Below are positions 18,397-26,288 of a stretch of DNA of 64,000 nucleotides, piece after piece; within the stretch, counting starts at the first letter, position 1; each line of letters starts with the position of its first letter. The DNA comes from Gammaproteobacteria bacterium. GTDB lineage: Bacteria; Pseudomonadota; Gammaproteobacteria; Pseudomonadales; Pseudohongiellaceae. The notes beneath the pieces are model-generated. The model made no database searches. It was not told where the DNA came from and was given only the letters and a program-made list of their open reading frames with translations. Both the position numbers and the translations under genes were made by a program. Location: the NCBI GenBank assembly GCA_009844085.1, contig VYCF01000072.1, positions 186,001 through 250,000 of the forward strand, written 5' to 3'.

Positions 18397-20250
18397 GTGA
18401 AAAAAATCATGTTTACGGCCATTTGCGCCTTGCTCGCAGGTTCGCCCGTGTTCGCCGGCGAGCGCGTAGGCGATTTCTCCCTGATCGATCATCAGGGCGT
18501 ATACCACCATATGGCCTGGTACGACGATCAGGAAGCCATCGTATTGCTGCCTCACGCCAATGACGCGACCGATTCCTCGGCGCTGGCGTCCTTGCAGGAA
18601 CTGCGTTCCCGATATGAAGTGCAAGGCGTGGTATTCATGCTGCTCAACCCCGGCCTCGACGCCAGTCGCGACGCGGTGCGGGCTGAAGCCGAACAGGCGG
18701 GCATCGATCTGCCCATCCTGATGGACGACACGCAACTCGTCGCGGACATGCTCGGCATGACTCGCCTCGACGAGGCCGTCGTTTACGATCCCGCAACCTT
18801 TGAAGTGCTGTATCGCGGTGAAGCGGATTCGTCCCTCGCGCAAGTCCTCGATCGGGTTCTGGACGGCGAAAGCATCGAATTGACCGTTGCCGCCACCGAC
18901 GGTGCGGCGATTTCCTATGGCAACCTCGAAGCTCACGGCGAGCTTTCCTACGAGCACGACATCGCTCCGATCATCGCGGAGAACTGCGCCGAATGTCACC
19001 GCCAGGGCGGCATCGCGCCGTTCGCCATGGACAGCAAGCTGGCGGTCCAGGGCTGGTCGCCGATGATCCGCGAAGTCGTGTTGACGCGCCGCATGCCTCC
19101 AGGCCAGATCGACAACAAGGTCGGGCACAAGATGCGCAACGAAATGAATCTGGCCGACGGGGACATGCAAAAACTCGTTAGCTGGATCGACGCCGGCGCG
19201 AATACCGAAAGCGAGACCGACCCGCTGACTCAACTGGAATGGCCCGACACCAAGTGGACGCTGGCCGCAATGCTCGGCGAGCCCGATCTGGTAATCGAAG
19301 TACCGCCGCAGAGCATTCCGGCAACCGGAGTGGTCGATTACATGAACATTCCCATCGACCTCGGTCTGACCGAAGACCGCTGGGTACGCGGCTCCGAGGT
19401 CGCGCCGGGCGCGCCGGAAGTGCTGCACCACATCATCACCACCGTGATTCCGCCTGAAGGCCGCAGGAACGGATTCGACCTGTTCATCGAAGCTATCAAC
19501 AGCCTGCCCGAGGAACGCGCGGTTGCGATTCGCACCGAAATATTCGCGGCCATGGCGGCCGGCGAGGAACCGGACATCGACGAAATTTTCGCGCGCAACC
19601 CGGACATCGACGTCGGTTCGCTGCTCGGCGGCGGCGACCCCGATCAGGGCTCTGTCGCGGGCTACGCTCCGGGCAACAGCTTCTCGCTGAATCCCGAAGG
19701 CGTCGGCGGCTTGCTCAAGGCGGGCTCGAGACTCAACCTGCAGATGCATTACACCACCTCAGGCAGGGAAACCGTCGACGCTACGGAAATCGGCGTGTAC
19801 TTCTACGATGAAGGCTATGTGCCCAACGAGCGCATGTCCGGCGGAGTCGGCAATGCCTTCACCATCGACATTCCGGCTCAGGCCAAGGACCACGAAATGC
19901 AGCTCGTGACCTATGTGCCGGAAGAAGCCGAAATCTACTCGCTGATGCCGCACATGCACTTCCGCGGCAAGCGCATGGCGTTCACGGCGCGTTATCCGGA
20001 CGGATCCGAAGAACTGATCCTGTCGGTTCCGGCCTACTCCTTCAACTGGCAGTTGAGCCACGAACTCGAAACGCCGTTGCGGGTACCGGCCGGCACCCGG
20101 ATCGTCGCCACCGGCGCCTTCGACAACTCCTCCCAGAACGACTTCAACCCGGACCCGAACATCGAGGTCCACTGGGGCGAACAAAGCTGGGAAGAGATGT
20201 TCATGGGCTTCTATAGCTGGAAAAACATCGACCAGACCGGCTCCGAATAA
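18397..20250 (+). CDS. Redoxin-like / cytochrome c / PHM-type copper monooxygenase fusion
   Basis: A 617-residue exported protein with three parts. Residues ~20-190 have a thioredoxin/redoxin fold but no catalytic cysteine. A heme c motif follows at C197-AE-C200-H201. The C-terminal ~300 residues resemble copper type II monooxygenases of the PHM/dopamine hydroxylase kind. All positions expected for copper ligands are visible: H344-H345 and H451 for CuH; H519, H521 (HMH) and M601 for CuM. The fused heme could deliver electrons, replacing ascorbate; this is inference. The GTG at 18397 gives a normal signal peptide with GAGG 9 bases upstream. A strong terminator follows. Confidence 0.85.
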   Translation: MKKIMFTAICALLAGSPVFAGERVGDFSLIDHQGVYHHMAWYDDQEAIVLLPHANDATDSSALASLQELRSRYEVQGVVFMLLNPGLDASRDAVRAEAEQAGIDLPILMDDTQLVADMLGMTRLDEAVVYDPATFEVLYRGEADSSLAQVLDRVLDGESIELTVAATDGAAISYGNLEAHGELSYEHDIAPIIAENCAECHRQGGIAPFAMDSKLAVQGWSPMIREVVLTRRMPPGQIDNKVGHKMRNEMNLADGDMQKLVSWIDAGANTESETDPLTQLEWPDTKWTLAAMLGEPDLVIEVPPQSIPATGVVDYMNIPIDLGLTEDRWVRGSEVAPGAPEVLHHIITTVIPPEGRRNGFDLFIEAINSLPEERAVAIRTEIFAAMAAGEEPDIDEIFARNPDIDVGSLLGGGDPDQGSVAGYAPGNSFSLNPEGVGGLLKAGSRLNLQMHYTTSGRETVDATEIGVYFYDEGYVPNERMSGGVGNAFTIDIPAQAKDHEMQLVTYVPEEAEIYSLMPHMHFRGKRMAFTARYPDGSEELILSVPAYSFNWQLSHELETPLRVPAGTRIVATGAFDNSSQNDFNPDPNIEVHWGEQSWEEMFMGFYSWKNIDQTGSE

Positions 20251-20273
20251 GTCCGCCGCAAACCTGGCAAGAC

Positions 20274-20306
20274 AAGAAAGGCGAGCATTGCTCGCCTTTC
20301 TTTTTG
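20274..20306. terminator. Rho-independent terminator, probably bidirectional
   Basis: An 11-base-pair stem (GAAAGGCGAGC, 20276-20286; GCTCGCCTTTC, 20290-20300) with an ATT loop is followed by TTTTT on the plus strand. In the opposite direction it is followed by TTTCTTGTCTT-like sequence. It sits between two convergent transcription units. Confidence 0.92.
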
Positions 20307-20318
20307 GGCCTGATTTGA

Positions 20319-20891
20319 TTACTGCCGCGGCGGGGGTGGGGTCCAGTCGCAGCCTGGGCAGTCGGGGTTTACGCCGTTTTCTTCGAGGACTTCGAAGATG
20401 AAGTCGCGCCAGGTTTCGTTGGGTTGCCAGACGGTGTTCATGTCGGCCTTGGCCTGGTCTACGGGTATGTCTTCGTTGATCACGCGATAGAGGAAACTGA
20501 ACGCCGTGGCGCGGGCGTTGACCTGGCAATGGAGCAAGGTCTTGCGGCCCTCGTTTCGCACCATGGAGTCGGCGAAAGCGTAATACTCGCTCGGGCGCGG
20601 ATTCGAGAAGTCCACCGGAATCTGCATGTATTCCATGCCCAGGCCTTTCACGACGAGATCCGCATCGGGCAAGGCGTTGGGATTGTTGGTGAAGGCGATG
20701 TAGACCACCCGCTCGAAGCCGTTGTCGGCGATCGCCTGGAACTGTTCCCGGGTGGGCTGCCCCGCGCTGGCGAAACTCGCGCTGTATTGCCGGAAGTTGG
20801 TGATCTCGGTAAGCGCGGGATCGACTTCTTCAAGCGCCATGCCGGAATTCCAAAAAAGTGTGCTAGCGAGCAGTGCAAATAGTTTCTTCAT
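20319..20891 (-). CDS. Exported protein-tyrosine-phosphatase-like protein (DUF442 family)
   Basis: The 190-residue product has a signal peptide (~1-19) and a dual-specificity-phosphatase-like core related to the DUF442 or beta-lactamase-hydrolase-like family. The P-loop is H121-C122-QVNA-R127, matching HCxxxxR with an intact Cys nucleophile and Arg. A Pro-rich tail with CPGC follows. It is the last gene of a long minus-strand run, 10 bases after the amidohydrolase gene. A periplasmic phosphatase role is plausible, but the substrate is not known. Confidence 0.82.
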   Translation of the reverse strand: MKKLFALLASTLFWNSGMALEEVDPALTEITNFRQYSASFASAGQPTREQFQAIADNGFERVVYIAFTNNPNALPDADLVVKGLGMEYMQIPVDFSNPRPSEYYAFADSMVRNEGRKTLLHCQVNARATAFSFLYRVINEDIPVDQAKADMNTVWQPNETWRDFIFEVLEENGVNPDCPGCDWTPPPPRQ

Positions 20892-20900
20892 AGTGGTTTC

Positions 20901-22364
20901 TCACCCTCCCAGCGCCAGGAAGTTAAGGAATTCGCGGCGATTCTTGGGGCCGTAGGTCAGGAAGCTGGGTTGGGGATCTTCCAGATAGGCAAGCTTTTCC
21001 GTCGCCACGCGGTCGTTGGCCGTCAGGCCGCGGATTTCGTCCTCTTCGATGCCGTAAGGCCCAGCCGCGTTCAGCCCGAATATCTTGCGCCGGATTTCAT
21101 CGGTGATTGCCGGATAACCGTAGCGCTCCTGGTATTCCTCGCTGATCTGGAAGGTGCGGAATGCCTGGATCTGATCCTGGGGCGAGCCGTACCAGATCGA
21201 ATCGGTGCCCCAGAGCACGTTATTCTCGCCGCAATAACGCAACAACTTGCCCATGGCGTGTGCCGCGTTGTCCGGGTCGCGCATCAGATAACGCCAGGTG
21301 CTGCCAAGCTCGGCGTAAACGTTTGAGTTTTGTCCGACCTCATTGTCGATCAGCGACTGGACCAGGGTGTCTATGCCGTCCCGGCCGGCGCCTTCGACGA
21401 ATTCCTCTTCGCGTACGCCGGTCACGAAGCCCGAGTGATAGATCAGGAAGTTCATGTCGGGATACATCTTCGCGACGACGCCGATGTCCGAACATTGGCT
21501 ATGCTCGTAGGACTGCGGCCCGAAGGGCAGGCCCTTGTGAATACAGATATTGCGCACGCCGAGCCGCTGCGCGCGTTCGATCATCGCCATGCCGACGTCA
21601 TCGTGCAGGAAATAGCCGTTGCCGCCGGGGCCGTATTGGGTATAGGTCTTGAACGCGGAGATGTTCCAGTTCTCGGCCAGTTCGTCCATGGCTTCCAGGT
21701 CGCCGTCCTGGTTCGGATTCACCCGGCCATGGATCATCAGTCGCTTGCTGCCTTCGAGTTCGGAGACGATGCGGCGGGTCTGATCGGCGTCCTCGATCGT
21801 GACCGGCTCGTTTTCGCGGGTGGAAGGGACGAAGGACAGCACCATGATGTCGGTGTCGCTGTCGAGAAACACGTCCTTGATGAACTCGCTTTCGCTCAGG
21901 CAATTGAGATAGGACCGGTCGCCGGGTTCATCGGCGAGTTCACAGGAGGCTTTCGCGAAACCCGAATAAGGCCGTGCGTTCGGCGGCTGGCGCCGCAGCC
22001 AGTCGCCTTCGGGATTCACGTAATGTCCCTGCACGTCGAAAATGAACTCGTCGCCGCCGACTTCGGCCAACGCCGAGGCTTCATCCAGGGCGCTTTCGTC
22101 GCGCAATTCGAAGAATCCGCCGCGCTTGCCGGCAAAGGCATTGGCGGTGTTCATGGCCATCAGCGTACTCGCCGCGCCACATGCCGAAACGAGGAACTTG
22201 CGGCGGGTCTGCCTCTTGTGCCTGGACAACTCGCCCGCCCTTTCCAGCGCCAGGCGATTCGCCTTTTCATTGGTGGGGGAAAGGGGAACCGGCTCGAACT
22301 CGCCGTTCGAGGTGGAATCGATCTTGATCGGTAGTCTTACGCCATCTCTATCCAGTTTGTCCAT
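20901..22364 (-). CDS. Tat-exported amidohydrolase family protein
   Basis: A 487-residue amidohydrolase-2-type TIM barrel. The N-terminus is unusual: 53 residues (MDKLDRDGVRLPIKIDSTSN...) precede the twin-arginine motif TRRKFLVSAC. Metal or active-site candidates include the FDVQGHY opening, IHGRVNPNQ, CIHKGLPFG, YHSGF and a late WGTDSIWYG Asp. The ATG at 22364 has GAGG 9 bases upstream. An ATG 15 bases further upstream (22379) overlaps the penicillin acylase stop and is an alternative start. Related enzymes decarboxylate or hydrolyse ring compounds. Confidence 0.85.
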   Translation of the reverse strand: MDKLDRDGVRLPIKIDSTSNGEFEPVPLSPTNEKANRLALERAGELSRHKRQTRRKFLVSACGAASTLMAMNTANAFAGKRGGFFELRDESALDEASALAEVGGDEFIFDVQGHYVNPEGDWLRRQPPNARPYSGFAKASCELADEPGDRSYLNCLSESEFIKDVFLDSDTDIMVLSFVPSTRENEPVTIEDADQTRRIVSELEGSKRLMIHGRVNPNQDGDLEAMDELAENWNISAFKTYTQYGPGGNGYFLHDDVGMAMIERAQRLGVRNICIHKGLPFGPQSYEHSQCSDIGVVAKMYPDMNFLIYHSGFVTGVREEEFVEGAGRDGIDTLVQSLIDNEVGQNSNVYAELGSTWRYLMRDPDNAAHAMGKLLRYCGENNVLWGTDSIWYGSPQDQIQAFRTFQISEEYQERYGYPAITDEIRRKIFGLNAAGPYGIEEDEIRGLTANDRVATEKLAYLEDPQPSFLTYGPKNRREFLNFLALGG

Positions 22365-22378
22365 TTGCGGGGACCTCA

Positions 22379-24796
22379 TCAGTTCGGGGGTTGCAGCACC
22401 AGTTTCTCGTACAGGACAGTTTCGATCTTATCGCGGGAATAGAACGCGGGGAATACCTTGTCGTTCGCCCACAATTCGAAAAGATTATCGTACAGCGGAC
22501 TGTCGGGATCGCCAACCTGTCCCGGCGTATTCATGCCGAGCGTGTTGTCCCAGTCGCGCGTGTCGACGAATATGCGGAAGGAGGCGCCGCTCGTCTGATT
22601 GTCGCCGCTGCCGGTATTGCCGAGGGTGTAGCTGTTGCCGCCGCGCGGCAAGGGGCCGACGTTGAGTCTTGCGCGCATTTCCTCGTTCACCGCCGGGGCC
22701 AGCGGATGACGAATCAGGGCGTGCTTGTAGTTCTCCTGTCCGTAGACCCAGTCTTCCATGTCCGCGCCAAGCTTGACCGTGAGCGTGTCCACCGCCTGGG
22801 CCAGGGTGTCGAGCAGAAATGCGTCTCTTCCGGCGATGGGATCGTCGCCGAAATCGCCGTCGGGGGCGAGCAGCATGTCGATCGCCGTCTTCATGCCGAC
22901 GCGTAACAGGGGCCGGGCTTCTTCCGGCACCTTGAGCAGATCGATGTTGTCGAGCAGTTGCCGCTCGAACGCCACGTAGATGCCGGCCTCGACGGAATCC
23001 GCGTCGAGCGTGAAATTCCAGTCGAGCAGCCGGCGGCGAGCCTGTTCCACGCGCTCGTCTCCGGCGCGCAAGGATTGCAGCATCGGTACCAGGCTGCGGG
23101 CCGGAATCGACAGGTAGTCGTGCTGCAGCCGGATCATGTCCATCATGTTGAACTTGCGTCCGGAAGCGAGCACTTCCGACCCGCGCGCCCAGCGATAGGG
23201 ATCGGTCCAGGTGTAGGAGATGGCGTCGAGATAGGGATAGTCCGGCGGCGTGTAATTGCTGTTGGAAGTCTCGATATAGCCTCGGTCGGGATTGTATTCA
23301 TTGGGCTTCGCCTTGATCGGCAAATAGCCGTCCCATTCATAGCGCCCGTCGCCGGGCACAGGCACCAGGCCGCTGAAATTGCGGCGGATCGGCGCGATGC
23401 CTACCGCCTGCCAACCGATATTACCGTCGCGGTCGGCCCAGACCATGTTTTCGCCGGGGATATTGCTGTAGTTGGAAGCTTCGCGAAACTCTTCCCAGTT
23501 GCGCGACTGGTTCATGCGCAAGGAGGCGAGATAGGGCGCGCCGCCGAATTCCATCCAGGCCGGGCGCACGGCATAGGCCAGATTGCGTTCGGCGTCTGCA
23601 AAGGTAACCGGGCCGTGGCGGGTGTATTTCAGTTCGACGGTAGCCGGATCGCCGCCCTTGACCTCGATGGTCTCCTCTATGACCCGCATCGTTTCCCATT
23701 GGCCCTGGAAGCGATATTGATCGGGATTTTCGGGATTGGTTTCGTAGACCAGCAGATCCTCGCCATCGGTGTTGAACACGGTCAGACCCCAGGCGCCGTA
23801 TCCGTTGTGGCCGATGGAAATGCCGGGAATCTCCGGCTCGCCGCCGCCGATCACGTTCCAGCCCGGCCCGATCAGATGCGCCCAATAGCGCAGCGAAGGC
23901 ACCGACTGCGCACGATGGGGATCGTTGATCATCATCGGCCAGCCGTCCTGGGTGAGATCGCCGCTGACGACCCAGTTGTTGCTGCCGATGTCGTCGATCG
24001 AGCGTTCGGCCAATTCGCGCTCTTCGTCGAGAATCACCTCGGCGAGTTGATTGAACGCGTCGTCGTCGGCCCTGTGCTCGGCAAGCGCGATGTCTTCGGG
24101 CTCGAAGCGGATCGAATCCCGATAGGCGTTGTACAGGCCGAGAATGTCGTTTTCCAGCAAGGAATCGCAATCGATCAGCGGGTCCAGCGACAGGTCCGGC
24201 TCATGGGGGTGGAAATATTGCAATTCCTTTACCCGCTCTTCCCCGATCAGGCATACCGCGCGGCCGATTCGCAGTTCCGTGCCGATATTGCCGAGCAGGC
24301 CCTGGTGACGCGAAATCACCACTTCCTCGGTCCAATGCCGAGGCTGGATTCCAAGCAGATGGAAAGGGAGCGACAATGCGTCGGGGTCCTCAAGCGCTTC
24401 GTCGATATAGGCGTTCACGCCATGAACGAAGGAGGTGATGATGTCGACTCCGCGGGGGTGGTAGTGGCTCATCTCGGAACCCATGTCACCGCGAAACTTG
24501 AACAGACGCGTACCATGATCGCGGGCGATGGCGCGGGGGCCGAGAATTTCCGCCGTCGTACCGGTAGCCTGGGCGCGCCAGATTTCGAACTGGAACAGCC
24601 GGTCCCGCGCGGCGTTGTAGCCCTGGGCAAAGAACAGGTCGTGTTCGGTTTCGGCATAAATGTGGGAAATGCCCCATTTGTCCTTGAGAATCTCCACCGG
24701 CCGGTCGAGGCCGTCGACGGTGAGAGTCTCCTGGGCATGCAGCACGGAAGCGCCCAGCATGAGCGGCGCGAGTATTGGAAACAGCAATTTCTTCAT
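22379..24796 (-). CDS. Penicillin acylase family N-terminal nucleophile hydrolase
   Basis: An 805-residue periplasmic pre-pro-enzyme with a signal peptide (~1-21). The alpha part begins VDGLDRPVEILKDKWGISHIYAET. The predicted autocleavage site is Gly-S272 in DIGSNNWVVSG, giving a beta chain with an N-terminal Ser nucleophile. The beta chain has the expected INDPHRAQSVPS and the Asn/Arg regions of the family. Such enzymes hydrolyse amide bonds in penicillins, acyl-homoserine lactones or cyclic lipopeptides. GGAG 10 bases before the ATG at 24796 fixes the start; the longer open frame upstream overlaps the ACT gene and is not used. Confidence 0.92.
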   Translation of the reverse strand: MKKLLFPILAPLMLGASVLHAQETLTVDGLDRPVEILKDKWGISHIYAETEHDLFFAQGYNAARDRLFQFEIWRAQATGTTAEILGPRAIARDHGTRLFKFRGDMGSEMSHYHPRGVDIITSFVHGVNAYIDEALEDPDALSLPFHLLGIQPRHWTEEVVISRHQGLLGNIGTELRIGRAVCLIGEERVKELQYFHPHEPDLSLDPLIDCDSLLENDILGLYNAYRDSIRFEPEDIALAEHRADDDAFNQLAEVILDEERELAERSIDDIGSNNWVVSGDLTQDGWPMMINDPHRAQSVPSLRYWAHLIGPGWNVIGGGEPEIPGISIGHNGYGAWGLTVFNTDGEDLLVYETNPENPDQYRFQGQWETMRVIEETIEVKGGDPATVELKYTRHGPVTFADAERNLAYAVRPAWMEFGGAPYLASLRMNQSRNWEEFREASNYSNIPGENMVWADRDGNIGWQAVGIAPIRRNFSGLVPVPGDGRYEWDGYLPIKAKPNEYNPDRGYIETSNSNYTPPDYPYLDAISYTWTDPYRWARGSEVLASGRKFNMMDMIRLQHDYLSIPARSLVPMLQSLRAGDERVEQARRRLLDWNFTLDADSVEAGIYVAFERQLLDNIDLLKVPEEARPLLRVGMKTAIDMLLAPDGDFGDDPIAGRDAFLLDTLAQAVDTLTVKLGADMEDWVYGQENYKHALIRHPLAPAVNEEMRARLNVGPLPRGGNSYTLGNTGSGDNQTSGASFRIFVDTRDWDNTLGMNTPGQVGDPDSPLYDNLFELWANDKVFPAFYSRDKIETVLYEKLVLQPPN

Positions 24797-24798
24797 CG

Positions 24799-25212
24799 TT
24801 ACTTTCTCCGGTTTTGCAGTTCGCGCAGCGCCATCAGCGCCTCTTCCGCCCGCGCCGCCGGCACGAACACATGATCGTGGAAGTACGCGGCGACGACATT
24901 GGCGCTGATGCCTTGCCGAGCCAGGCAATCGGTGATCGCCGCGGTCAATCCGACCGAGTCCAATGCCGAATGAACCGTCAGGCTGATGCAACGCATTACC
25001 GGACCATAGCGGAAGCCATGGCTCTCCGCCAGAGAGCGTTCCAGCACCAGGCTCAGGCCCTCTTCCTCCCTGAAAGTCGCCAGCACGGGCAAGTCGGCGA
25101 CCGCTTCTTCCTGTTCATGGGCTACGGAGCAGAAAACGAATTCATCGGGCAACAGCCGCGGTTCCATCGCGGCGAGCAATTGCCGCAAGTCCCTGCCGCC
25201 GTTTGCCTTCAC
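24799..25212 (-). CDS. ACT domain-containing protein
   Basis: A 137-residue soluble protein. The N-terminal half contains EFVFCSV and ATFREEEGLSLVL. The C-terminal half is an ACT-like ligand-binding fold (MRCISLTVHSALDSVGLTAAITDCLARQGISANVVAAYFHDHVFVP). This two-part arrangement is a recognised ACT subfamily, possibly an amino-acid sensor; ligand and partner are not evident. It lies 2 bases before the penicillin acylase gene and 6 bases after the GST gene, so all three are probably co-transcribed. Confidence 0.85.
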   Translation of the reverse strand: MKANGGRDLRQLLAAMEPRLLPDEFVFCSVAHEQEEAVADLPVLATFREEEGLSLVLERSLAESHGFRYGPVMRCISLTVHSALDSVGLTAAITDCLARQGISANVVAAYFHDHVFVPAARAEEALMALRELQNRRK

Positions 25213-25218
25213 CGGGTC

Positions 25219-25857
25219 TTACTCCGGCGGCTGTTGCTGCGTTTCGGCAATTCGCTTGTTGTTGATCTCATTCGCCCGCTGCCAGGCTTCGCGTTGCATG
25301 CAGCGGTCCGCGTATTCCCGGAAAGTCGGCCGCTCTTCAAGGGTGCCGAACTGGATGCCCCAACTCAGATGAGAACCGAGATACACATCCACTGCCGTGA
25401 ATCGATCTCCACATACCCAGGAACCGTTGCCCAATGCCAGTTCGACTGCGTTCAAGGTGTCCTCAAGGCTTCCGTATCCCAGCGACATGCTGCTTTCGGG
25501 CGCGGATTCCCACTTCATGGACTTTGCCACGAGCGCCTGCTCTACCGGCCCGGCGGCAAAGAACATCCAGCGATAGAAGTTCGCCAGAGCCGCGGACCCT
25601 TCCGGCATCAGGCCGCTATCGGGATACTCGGCCGCCAGGAAAGTACATATTGCCGGGCATTCGGTAATCACTGCGCCGTCATGAACGAGTGCGGGAACCT
25701 TGCCCATCGGGTTTATTCGCAGATACTCGGCCGATTTCATGGGTTCGCCGTAGTCCACCCAATGCGTTTCATAGGGCTCGCCCAGTTCTTCCATCATCCA
25801 GTGCGCGATCCGGCCGCGTGACATGGCATTGGTGTAAAAATCGATCTTTGCCGTCAT
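25219..25857 (-). CDS. Glutathione S-transferase family protein
   Basis: A 212-residue cytosolic GST-like protein. The N-terminal thioredoxin fold (3-78) has a Ser-Arg-Gly turn (AMSRGRIAHWMMEELG) where catalytic Ser or Tyr usually lie, then NPMGKVPALVHDG with the cis-Pro and ITECPAIC with the gamma-Glu-binding residues. An all-helical C-terminal domain follows. AAGGAG just upstream supports the ATG at 25857, which overlaps the previous stop (ATGA). It may detoxify electrophiles or open rings in a catabolic route encoded by the operon; this is inference. Confidence 0.88.
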   Translation of the reverse strand: MTAKIDFYTNAMSRGRIAHWMMEELGEPYETHWVDYGEPMKSAEYLRINPMGKVPALVHDGAVITECPAICTFLAAEYPDSGLMPEGSAALANFYRWMFFAAGPVEQALVAKSMKWESAPESSMSLGYGSLEDTLNAVELALGNGSWVCGDRFTAVDVYLGSHLSWGIQFGTLEERPTFREYADRCMQREAWQRANEINNKRIAETQQQPPE

Positions 25858-26288
25858 TGAGAACTCCTTGCCTCCGTTAGCAATCGTTGATGAATCCATA
25901 GCGCCAGCAGCGCCATGGGAATGTACGCCAGGCCGAGGTCCAGCACCAGGAACCAGACCGGCGCGGGAATCATGAAGGCGTTGGCAATGCCGCCAAGCAG
26001 AAAAAGACAGCCGACGGGCAACGCCGCCATTCGCGGCTGCCGAACCGCCACCAGGCAGGCGATGAGGCAACCGGCGAGCGTTCCGCCCGCGTGGGCGACG
26101 AACGGGAAAATGAAATGTTGCGGACCGAACAGGTCTGCTGCGGCGCTGATGCTGTCGGGATCGGTGACGTCAACGCCGGCCGGCGCAGGAATGATTTCGC
26201 TGCCGACAATAATCAGTCCCAGGTTTACGATCGAGCCCCCGGCCGCTCCGGCGACTATCGCCAAAAACAGCCTCAGGAACGATTTCAT
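25854..26288 (-). CDS. Small four-helix membrane protein of unknown function
   Basis: A 144-residue protein with four hydrophobic segments at about 5-30, 57-82, 88-108 and 111-133. Gly-rich helix stretches (AIVAGAAGGSIVNLG and FVAHAGGTLAGCLIA) suggest tight packing. I do not recognise the family beyond general resemblance to small uncharacterised inner-membrane proteins. It overlaps both neighbours by ATGA junctions, the PhoD-like gene before it and the GST gene after it, so it is translated from the same message. Confidence 0.75.
   Translation of the reverse strand: MKSFLRLFLAIVAGAAGGSIVNLGLIIVGSEIIPAPAGVDVTDPDSISAAADLFGPQHFIFPFVAHAGGTLAGCLIACLVAVRQPRMAALPVGCLFLLGGIANAFMIPAPVWFLVLDLGLAYIPMALLALWIHQRLLTEARSSQ

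Noticed and set aside
24797-24991. N-terminal extension of the penicillin acylase to 24991
   Set aside because: It overlaps the ACT gene; the ATG at 24796 has a ribosome site and a standard signal peptide.
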